Assembly: GCA_030272585.1 (NCBI GenBank)
Contig: BSYQ01000011.1
Location: 2,852,001-2,916,000, forward strand
Reading direction: 5' to 3'
Length of the DNA: 64,000 bases
Origin: Bryopsis sp. KO-2023
Taxonomy: Eukaryota > Chlorophyta > Ulvophyceae > Bryopsidales > Bryopsidaceae
The notes under the pieces are model-generated. The model had not been told where the DNA came from. It saw only the letters and a list, made by a program, of their open reading frames with translations, and ran no database searches. Shown here piece after piece: positions 56,113-64,000 of the stretch. The position numbers and the translations under genes are program-made. Numbering within the stretch: the first letter of the stretch is position 1; each line of letters starts with the position of its first letter.

Positions 56113-56586
56113 TCACCCTTGTTTTTTCGTTTCTTTGTTACCCCCTGACTTCTTCGAAAACCCTTGCAGTTTCGCTAACACGTTGAATCCATACTTTCTC
56201 CCGAGGCCCAAGAAATTCTGCTTGTGGTGATTGAACAAATCGAAGGCCCAAGTTCTCGCCTCGCTCACCGCCTCGTCGATTTTTGGTTCGTAGCGACCGA
56301 GATTCACGCGAACCACCTTGTTGTAAATCGCTTGGGCACCATTCAGGCCGGGGTACCACAAATACACCACCAAGAAAACCTTTCCCAGGTTATAAAAGGG
56401 CAGCCAAAACAGAAACGCGTCAAGAATCCTCTCCACTGTGGAAAAAAGCGCGAGAACGAACCAGTACATCGCCCATTCCTGCAACGCGTTGGTATCTTTC
56501 GCCTCGATCGTCTTGTACGTGCAATACGCAGGGCAAACGTACCCGAGGAACGTCTGCAACGTTCGGAATATCGGCCCAAATATCAT
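56113..56586 (-). CDS. HVA22/REEP (TB2/DP1) family ER-shaping protein, 157 aa
   Basis: A single exon from the ATG at 56586. It has the TB2/DP1 core: VCPAYCTYKTIEAKDTNALQ, then EWAMYWFVLALFSTVERILD, FLFWLPFYNLGKVFLVVYLW and YPGLNGAQAIYNKVVR. These are the P-Y-x-S-x-K-A-I, W-x-x-Y-W, E, P-F-Y-x-x-K and P-x-x-x-G-A-x-x-I-Y marks of the family. Two hairpin membrane segments bend tubular ER; a basic, amphipathic C-terminus (FSKKSGGNKETKKQG) follows. Plant HVA22 proteins are often stress- or ABA-induced. Length is normal (130-190 aa). A TTG-initiated extension of 7 codons is ignored because the ATG begins the recognisable domain. Divergent from the SLC35F-like gene. Confidence 0.88.
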   Translation of the reverse strand: MIFGPIFRTLQTFLGYVCPAYCTYKTIEAKDTNALQEWAMYWFVLALFSTVERILDAFLFWLPFYNLGKVFLVVYLWYPGLNGAQAIYNKVVRVNLGRYEPKIDEAVSEARTWAFDLFNHHKQNFLGLGRKYGFNVLAKLQGFSKKSGGNKETKKQG

Positions 56587-56976
56587 GACGACTTTGTTTT
56601 TCCTCAACTTTCGCCAGCAGAGCTAGACCAGGTAACGGAGCCAGTTTCAGGTTTCCTTGGAACGCGCCCACGCGCAAAACTGCTGGTTTGGGCCGTGTCG
56701 TACACACACCCCGCCCCATGTCAGGCTGGTGACTGTATCACGTGGTACCCCCGTTACTCCGACTCCGCCAACTCCGACTCTGTATGTCAGACCGACAACC
56801 TATCACGTGAATGACCGATCCAACACCCAAGGTTTAGGGCACATCCACCCCTGTACGCTTCCGCTTCCGCTTCCCGATGCTGACGCATACCCTGAAGCGT
56901 AACTTGTCAGTGTGCTTCAGTCGTCTCACCCACCAGTGATACGGTTCAGCCTACGCGTCCGAGATTTCCTTGACTA
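56587..56976. promoter_or_regulatory. Divergent intergenic region between HVA22-like and SLC35F-like genes
   Basis: 390 bp separating opposite start codons. GC-richer than elsewhere, with ACTCCGACTCCGCC-type repeats near 56756-56780 and a TATCACGTG element (56735-56743) repeated at 56803-56811. CACGTG is a G-box. A shared bidirectional promoter is likely. Confidence 0.5.
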
Positions 56977-58270
56977 ATGGGAGTGACACGACTCTCAAGT
57001 CACGCCAACACAGTCCCAATCCGAACCGCTGTGAGCCGAATCTCCCCTGTAAGTTCGCTGGAAGGTTTTGGTGCGCAAGGTTCCCATGAACAGAGTTTGG
57101 TGGGAGAAGGAGGGTTGAGTAACTTACGTCCCCTATGTCTCGGTGAGTCGTGGGAATACATATAATTTTATATTGTGCGTGTGGGATCTGTCAAATTTGG
57201 TTTCCATAGTTTCTTGTGTGTGTCCTTTTTTGGTGGGAAACGTTGAGAAGTTTGACATACATATAGATTATAGATAGAAGAGATTTCCTCCCCTTGTTCT
57301 CAGTGGATGGACCTTACATCTTGATGTATTGTGAACAGACTGATCTCCATATATAGTTGTAAACTGGGTTTTATGTATGTCTGGATTCACTGTAGGGATA
57401 GTTGCCATCGTTGACAATTCAGAGGATGATGAGGGCTACAGTGAGTTGAATTCATCGCAGTCTATTCCAAAATAGCTTCTCTGGGTTCGATAAACGATCA
57501 CATATTTCTTGCCTGTCTTGCATTCCATTCATTCTGGAGGGGTTTGGCAATCTGAAAAAGAAGGATTTCTCTAGAAAATACACTGGTAAGAGTTGAGGAA
57601 TGCGACTGGGATCTGACAATTCAAAGGAAATCGCTGGATGCTGGACCTGGCCCAGCAACTGAGAGTGAGTCGGCCCTGGAGCAAGAAAGTGACCCTTTGA
57701 TCCTTCAGAAGCTGAGCTCATCTGGGGACAACATCAAATCAGTCAAAAAGGGCAGAGTCAATATCATCACTGCAGCAGCGATTGTAAGAACTGCTATTTA
57801 CCCTTTGAAACTTCGGCTCAGCTATTGAAGAAGTAGTTTTCTGGGGAGGGGGACAAATGCATTCATCAAGGCTGACGTGTCCACTGTAGTGGACCAGGGA
57901 GTGGACCAATCTGTGTTGTGGGTCCAGCCTTTCAGACATTTTTTGAAGAACAATATGGATCGTGAGACAGAATCCACTTTTTTTATCGTAGAGATGTCAC
58001 CAGACCTCGTTTCGAAATTTTGATGGGAAAGTTTACATCACCCCACTTCTTGCAAGCTGCGGATAAGACCTGTTTTGAATGTAATGTTTCTTGTTTGCGT
58101 TTGTGCATTAGATTGCCCCCTTTTGGTGGCTGGCCCAATTCACTTTCAACGCATCCTTGACAATGACGTCGGTCTCATCAAACATGATTTTAAGCTCCAC
58201 TTCAGGCTTGTTCACTTTTTTGCTCAGCATTTGGGTCTTTAAAGAGCCTTTCATGATTCACAAGCTTTTC
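56977..58270 (+). CDS. SLC35F-type (DUF914) membrane transporter, 5' part only
   Basis: Phase-consistent exons: 56977-57142, 57396-57440, 57575-57783, and 58112 to about 58270 (3' end unresolved). The diagnostic part is VNIITAAAI joined to IAPFWWLAQFTFNASLTMTS and SSNMILSSTSGLFTFLLSIW, the well-conserved block of SLC35F3/4/5-like proteins (P-x-W-F-x-A-N ... S-S-T-S-G-L-F-T). Before it is a hydrophilic Ser/Glu-rich region of ~130 aa, without the expected first two membrane helices, so the first exons may be mis-assigned. After FKEPFMIHKLFSLL the frame runs into a 144-bp higher-order tandem array and no exon with the remaining helices was found before 59.8 kb. Either truncated or continuing after a long repeat-filled intron. 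Substrate unknown. Confidence 0.65.
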
Positions 58271-58297
58271 AGTTTGTTGATAATTCCAAGAGGGCTC

Positions 58298-58590
58298 AAC
58301 CCTGGGTTTTTCTTTTAGAAAATAATAATAAAAAAAACCATTACTTCTTAACGGCACCATCAACACAGAAATTCTGGGTTTTTCTTTTGGAAAATAAAAC
58401 CCCACCCATTACTTGTTAACAACAACAGAAAATCCACAGAAATTCTGGGTTTTTCTTCTAGAAAATAAAAAAAAACCCACCCATTACTTCTTAACGGCAC
58501 CATCAACACAGAAATTCTGGGTTTTTCTTTTGGAAAATAAAACCCCACCCATTACTTGTTAGCAACAACAGAAAATCCACAGAAATTCTG
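58298..58590. repeat. Tandem array of ~72-bp units in alternating A-B-A-B order
   Basis: Four units starting near CCTGGGTTTTTCTTT at about 58298, 58370, 58441 and 58514. Odd units end CTTAACGGCACCATCAACAC, even units end CTTGTTA(A/G)CAACAACAG. The real repeat is thus a ~144-bp dimer present twice, nearly identical, so the dimer duplicated recently. Confidence 0.85.
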
Positions 58591-59823
58591 GAGAAAAATA
58601 AGAGAATCACAATGATAAGAATTCTTTTTTTTTAAAGGTTTTCTTATGGGTTTTTTTAATAATGTTTTCTGTTTCTGGCTCAACCTCACAAATAGAACAC
58701 CACGCTTCCCACAGTAGTTTCTTGTTTCACCTGGACTCAACGCCCCTAATGCCGTCCATGCTTGCTTGCTTCCTTCCTTGCATGCTTTTTTCCATGCTTC
58801 CTTGCTTGTATTGGATCGACAGGTGTGTTCTGCTATTCGATCACACTGCTTATATAGACGGAAGAGACTCGAACTCTTCACGCTACAGGTACAGCGCAAA
58901 CCTGTCGTCTACTTCAAACGGCTTGGTCGGCGACGACTACACGGTCTGTAAGTCGTCCTTGCAGAGTACTGCGCGGGCCTGGCGCCGATCAGAAACAGGC
59001 TCGTTGTGAAAAATACCAGAGAGCTAACCAGAGAGCTAGAGGGAGGTGCTATTTGACTTGGATTACATAACTTCATTTTTCCGACCAGTACCTACGCTTC
59101 CGCAACTGTCGGAAGCGTGTTTGGGGGTGATGGAAGCGTATACGGATGAGTTGCGTAAGCGTACGCGTAGACCGGTGGGTCCAATTTTTTTAATGCGTTA
59201 CGCGTCAGCAGGAAGCGGAAGCGGAGGCGTACACGGGTGGATGTGCCCTTAGTGTCGAGCCCTCACGATAGAATCTCACGCGCCGTCGCATCGCATCAAA
59301 CCACTTCTCCAACGATGACGTCCAGTCAAAAGGTCCCTTCCAAAGTAGTTCACCTGAAAGGCGATTGTGGATGCGGAAGACTGTGCTCCTCATGCTGTTT
59401 GCCTGCCCCCCTTGAATTCGGTTTGATTCTCCTGAGTCAGCCCGTGGCCACGCGATTGCGAAAAGGACGGCACCGTGCAAAAAAGCAGCTCCATTATGAC
59501 GGATTCTGCTGCTCGTGAAAAACTCAGTTGAGGCCCAGTTGCATGACGATCAAACGATTTGTGAAAGCAAATGCAAACTATGTAACTGAAACGGATGTGG
59601 ATTACATAGGTTGAACAATACTGACAAGGCATTTTCCCTTGTGTACAGAAAGTATTTCCCTTTACAGATGAGATCAGTCTCACACAAAACCTCACTTTTT
59701 TTCTCACTTTTTCTTTCTGTTTATGCTCCACGATGTGAAAGAATGTGTTTTTGATATCGCAGCTTTGCCTTTGACTCATTTTGGTGGGGGGTCTTACTTT
59801 TTTTTCTTCTGGGAAATTTGTAG
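58591..59823. other. Spacer before the bestrophin exons
   Basis: No firm exon. An ORF at 59315-59518 (MTSSQKVPSKVVHLKGDCGC) has a phase-1 GTTTGA site that would connect to the bestrophin exon at 59824, but it lacks the usual bestrophin N-terminus, so it is left unassigned. (TGCT)n-like stretches occur near 58756-58810. Confidence 0.4.
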
Positions 59824-61925
59824 GATATGCATTACAGCTGACAGGGGCATATATGAAGGGAGTGATCACGTTGCCTTTGCTTCTGTACTCTCTGTATGCT
59901 TCTCTAGCTGTGGTTGCCATGTATTTGGAAAAGGGGAGGGTTTTGGGTGTCTGTCAAGACAAGTGCGTCATCGAGAAGATGGTTCCCCCCATCACTATGA
60001 TAAGTGAGTGGAGCAACGTCCCAGGCTTATCTTTTGTCTTTTCAAATGTAATACGTCGAGACAAAAAATAATGAGAAAAATAAAAATTAATTAGAAGGAG
60101 TAGAATGCTCTCCCACCCGCTGTGCAAGTATGAGCCCTTTCTTTTTATTGTTCAGTTGATTCTGTCTTTCTTCAGCTGTTATTCTTGCTTTTGTTTTAAT
60201 ACCTTCACTTTGTGCCCTTCTTTTTTCAAATATAGTGCTTCGAGGGTGTCAGATATGATATGAAATGACATGAGATGGAATGGCATGGACCCTATCTGTT
60301 TCTTTTAATTTTATTTTTTCAAAATTTCAAGTTCCAAGGTGTCCAAGAAATACCTTTGGTGGGCAAGCCGCTTATGCATATTGAAAATCCCTTTTGATTT
60401 CCTGGGGGGTGGTGCACATCAATATCATGCCTTACCCCAGGACTGATATTTGACCTCTGTTCGTCATTTCCGGGTGATTTTTGTTTTGTTTAGCGGGGGC
60501 ACTGGTGTTCCTTTTGGTGTTCCGACAAAACCTGTGTTATGCTCGATGGTGGTCTGGCCGGAAAATTTGGGGCTCCCTGGCAGTGTCCGCGCTGAATCTC
60601 GGCAGACATGCAGCCATTTACATGGGCAATTGCCAAGAAACGATTCAAATCGTTCACTGGGCAATCGCCTACATGGTGGTGGTGCTGGGGGACGTCCGAA
60701 ACAACAAGGTCAATTCCCGTTATTCCTTTTTTCGGTTTCATCTTTCGGGGGAAGATGACCATGGTTGACTATGAATTTGCAAATGTATTACACCCATTAT
60801 GACCCAAAAAGTGATAATGGATTATTATTTTATTATTTTGAGTCTTTTTTTCTTCTCATCAAATGCACTACATTGCCCTCGTTTCCGGACAGGCTGTTTT
60901 TTTTTCCCTGAACGCAATGCCTTTTCGAATTCAAACTACCAGTTTGCATTAAATATCCAAAAAAAGCAAGTTTTGTTTGGTCTGTTCCTTATGGCAGGAA
61001 TACAAACTCATCCAAGACGTATTGTCCGAAGGGGAAATACTTGCAATTTCGACTGCAAGGGAGCCCATCGGATATGTAACTTTGAGACTGGGGGATGTCT
61101 TGATGAATGCCATCCAGAGCGAAAAAATGAGCGACCTGTTTCTGAAGAATCTGGACCGCTTCTTGTCAGACTTGGAAAACCAGTGCGATCTTTCAGATGG
61201 AATTTTAAACACTCCAATGCCATTTGCCTACACTTCGCACGCACGGTAATTAATGTTTTTTGTTTTTTCTTTCCACTTTTTTGAATTTCCTTTCCCGGAG
61301 GTAGAGCCTGGTTTGCTTAAGAAAATTTGTCCGAATCTTCTGTCTTCAAACCCCCCCTCCACCATTATTTGGGTTGAGAAAATAATATTTTTTCGAATCA
61401 GCAAGCTGTAAGAATTCCAAAGAACCAATAGAAGAAAAATAAAAAATAAAAAATTCCGTTGGTTCCCTAAGACCGAAGACAAGTGCACTTTTTTTTTCAA
61501 CGTTGGGACAATGTTGCAGGACGTTTATTTTCGCATGGCTGGGTATGCTCCCTTTCGCCCTCTTCTACCACTTGCACTGGTTCACCATCCCCTCCTGCGT
61601 TATCCTGGGCTACTGTGTGATTGGCCTCGAATACATAGCCACCAACGTCGAAAACCCCTTTGGAGATGACGACACCGACATAGATCTGGACTCCATAGTC
61701 ACCAATGCCAAGAAAACCCTCCTGGGATTCGTGCAGAATTTGGATCGAATGGAAAAAGAGGCCGACAGTTGGAGCGGGTTCAGAAAGAGGGGAAGGGATG
61801 GCAGGACGATGTGGAGGGCGGAGTCAGACAGGACCCGTGTCAGGTCTTCCGCTCCGGTGATTTCCAGGAGCATATCAGCTAGAATCGGGGTGGGTTGGAC
61901 TTCCCTTTTCGTCTTTGATGAGTGA
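59824..61925 (+). CDS. Bestrophin-type anion channel (VCCN-like), N-terminus missing
   Basis: Four exons join in phase: 59824-60003, 60494-60708, 60998-61245, 61520-61925 (TGA). Motifs: LTGAYMKGVITLPLLLYSLY; then GALVFLLVFRQNLCYARWWS with GRKIWGSL (bestrophin F-R-x-N-x-x-Y-x-R-W-W-x-G-R); REPIGYV; TPMPFAYTSHARTFIFAWLG; LPFALFYHLHWFTIPSCVIL; LGYCVIGLEYIATNVENPFG and DDDTDIDLDSI (N-P-F-G-x-D-x-x-D-L calcium/gate region). Plant VCCN1 and bacterial homologues are Cl- channels; in plastids they balance thylakoid charge. The first helix region and start codon are not resolved: the first exon needs a phase-1 partner. The C-terminus is a basic Ser/Arg-rich tail. Location, plastid or plasma membrane, is not predictable without the N-terminus. 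Confidence 0.85.
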
Positions 61926-64000
61926 TGGATCCAGAAAGGGTCGTACTGTTCATTTGAGAAGGGACCACGTCACTTTCATTATCTTTTTTTTCTTGGAAAA
62001 ATAGGTATGAAAATGACAACGACAGGAGGAGGGCCCATATCACTCATTTACATACTGGAAGGGCTACATGGGGCTTTGAGCCTTGGTGAAATGTAGTTTA
62101 AGGAAGAAAAAAAACGTGTTTTTTTTTTAAAACAAGTGCAGAATTCTGGAAATGTTTCTGCCTAGATTCAGGGGTGAAAGCACCAGAAGTTGGGGGTAAA
62201 GTTTTTTGAATTGTCTTTTGTGTGGTAGTGAGGCGGGATAAAAATCGAAAACGCAATAAAAAATTAGACAGCAGGTGTTCAACTAAGGGGGGGGGGGGAA
62301 GAGAATGAAAATATGGGTGATGCGATACTGAAGGGTTTCTACCATCTTTTCAGTATAAGTTTTTTTTTTGTTAATGGACGGGGAAGCCGACAGGAAGACA
62401 AAAAAGGTTTTGTGGAAAGGTGAAACGAGGAAAGTTGAACTTTCGGTTCACATGGACAGCAGAAAAAAGAAAGAAAGAAAGAAATATATAGTAATTAAAA
62501 CAAATTATTGGAGGGGAATTTTTTTCATGTATTCATTTTTTTGTTTTTCCTTTGTACGTACTTGTGCTTGGTTGCAAAATCATAGCATATTTCGAACCTT
62601 TTCATTTTTTGGGGGGGGCGATGGTGGGTTGGAAAATCTCTGTTAAGTATTATGTATCTTGCGCTCTTTTATTGATTTCTGTCATTTTCCAGAGGGGGGG
62701 GAGGAGAGAGTGTTCCTTCTTTTGTGAAAGCTTTTTTTCTGCTTTTCTATTTGGTTTGCACCGATGGGGAAGTATTTTCTTTTCGCAAGCAAAGAAAGAT
62801 AATTCAAAAAGATCAATGAGGCTGAGGGATGAAAAAAAGAATATGAGATGCCTTGTTGCAAGTTTTTTGAGAGGAGTTTGAGGCATTTTTTTGGGGGGGG
62901 AAGGGGGGGGGGGACGGGAAAGATTTTTTTTGAAAATGCAAGAGGACGTGAGAACCCGTCAATCATCATTCAGTCGAAGTTGCCGAGAATACTTTTTCAG
63001 AAAAATGGAAGTGCAAGACAATAAGAAGGATGTGTTGAATGTGGGTTTGTACAAAAAAAAAGGAAGTGAATACCGTATGCATCCATGCATCTTAATCTGA
63101 GAAAGAAAATGAGAGTGAAAAAATAATCAGCTGTTACGAAAATTGAAGGGGGAATTCAATGGGTTGTTCAATGGAATGATACCGATCGAAAAGGTTTTTA
63201 TGTTTTGAGGAGGCGCAAAGCAGCAGATTTTCTCCTCCTCGTGGTGATGAGTGATAATTTTTTTGTTGATGGTTGGGAGTTTTGTGTCTACCAGCCCAAT
63301 TCCATAAGTGAAATTGTAAGGGTTTGTTTTTGTGTGATTCACTTTTTTTCCCACGTTGGGAAAGGTTGTTTGGAACTGTTATCAGTGGGGAATATTGTGT
63401 CTTGAGAGTATTTTCATTTGGTGGAATTGCTTTTTCCGTGGTTGAAATTATGTTCTGAAAGAAGGGATAAGGTCTATATCGAAGGGAATATTAGATGGAA
63501 TAAGTGATGATTGGATTGTTGAGGATGGTGTGCCAGTTTTTGGCAGGGACGATATGTGGATGGTTGGGTAATATTGGGAACAGAGGAGATCAAGGACGAA
63601 TATTGAGATGTAAAGAGATCTGAAGAATATGTGGATTATTTTTGGACGGCTCTACAAGTTGATTGTAAAGATGGTCCCTGAAACGTTTTTGGCACTCGTT
63701 TCTTATGTTTAGATTCTCAATTTCATCCTATTCTAATGTGTGTGAGAGCTTGTTGAAGGGTCTCTTAGTAAATAAATAAAATGCTGATAAAAAAGCTAAA
63801 AATTGTTAACTTTTAATGATTGTTATTGATATGAACTATATATATATTATAAATTTAGATTTTGAATATTAATAGTTCTTTGTTTTTTGTTTTAAATTTT
63901 AAATTGTTTAATCTTAAGTTTAAGTTTTAAATGTGTCGTCGATGATACACTTTCCTATCGAATATCCCCAGAAGACTTTTGGAATCGCTGCTGTGAAACT
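61926..64000. other. Intergenic region to right edge
   Basis: No gene recognised. G/T-rich and C-poor on the plus strand, with G runs (62287-62298, 62610-62617, 62891-62912) and T-run/G-run junctions, grading into A/T-rich DNA after 63.7 kb. Confidence 0.45.

Noticed and set aside
59315-59518. Cys-rich 67-aa ORF as bestrophin exon 1
   Set aside because: Phase would fit, but the donor is weak and the peptide lacks the bestrophin N-terminal features; left unassigned.

Overview
This is a window of eukaryotic nuclear DNA. Genes are split by GT-AG introns of roughly 70-1,100 bp, spacers are long and rich in homopolymers, and there are LTR, non-LTR and MITE-type elements. A nuclear gene for a plastid-type ribosomal protein L33, starting with a probable transit peptide, points to a photosynthetic host. 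The simple (not bipartite) presequence, a plant-type wax synthase, an AMI1/TOC64-type amidase and an HVA22-like protein suggest an alga of the green lineage. That placement is inference; the species cannot be named from the sequence.

Layout. 1-4853: minus-strand Ty3/gypsy-type retrotransposon running off the left edge (pol, gag, primer site, 5' LTR), with a canonical -1 slippery heptamer at the gag stop. 4854-13067: an older repeat complex with three copies of another LTR end, a 468-bp inverted-repeat element full of ACCGTAAC permutations carrying a tRNA-like sequence, and about 6 kb of LTR-flanked DNA with no recognisable protein. 13.4-20 kb: a 67-bp tandem array, the 3' end of an acidic protein gene, a small minus-strand ORF, a pogo-like MITE, a trypsin remnant and a 27-bp inverted-repeat element. 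20-22.4 kb: a four-exon, 678-aa polytopic membrane protein of no family I recognise. 25.2-33.2 kb: two paralogous polytopic membrane proteins (possibly Frag1/DRAM/Sfk1-like) flanking an eight-exon Golgi-type sulfotransferase; the first paralog and the sulfotransferase are divergent. 36.4-39.2 kb: eight-exon amidase. 40.6-44.2 kb: coiled-coil protein. 44.3-46 kb: LINE and SINE-like debris. 46.1-47 kb: L33. 48-49.1 kb: secreted Cys-rich candidate. 50.9-53 kb: wax synthase (minus). 53.7-54.7 kb: C2H2 zinc-finger gene (minus). 56.1-56.6 kb: HVA22/REEP (minus), divergent from an SLC35F-like transporter (57-58.3 kb) whose visible exons stop at a tandem array. 59.8-61.9 kb: bestrophin-type anion channel.

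The exon models rest on reading-phase agreement across every junction plus protein-family motifs. No operon-like logic applies. A recurrent theme is membrane and lipid biology: wax synthase, HVA22, bestrophin, SLC35F, the two paralogous membrane proteins and the novel 11-TM protein. Spacers and introns show a strand bias: the non-template strand appears G/T-rich and C-poor, and the bias seems to flip between divergent and convergent genes.
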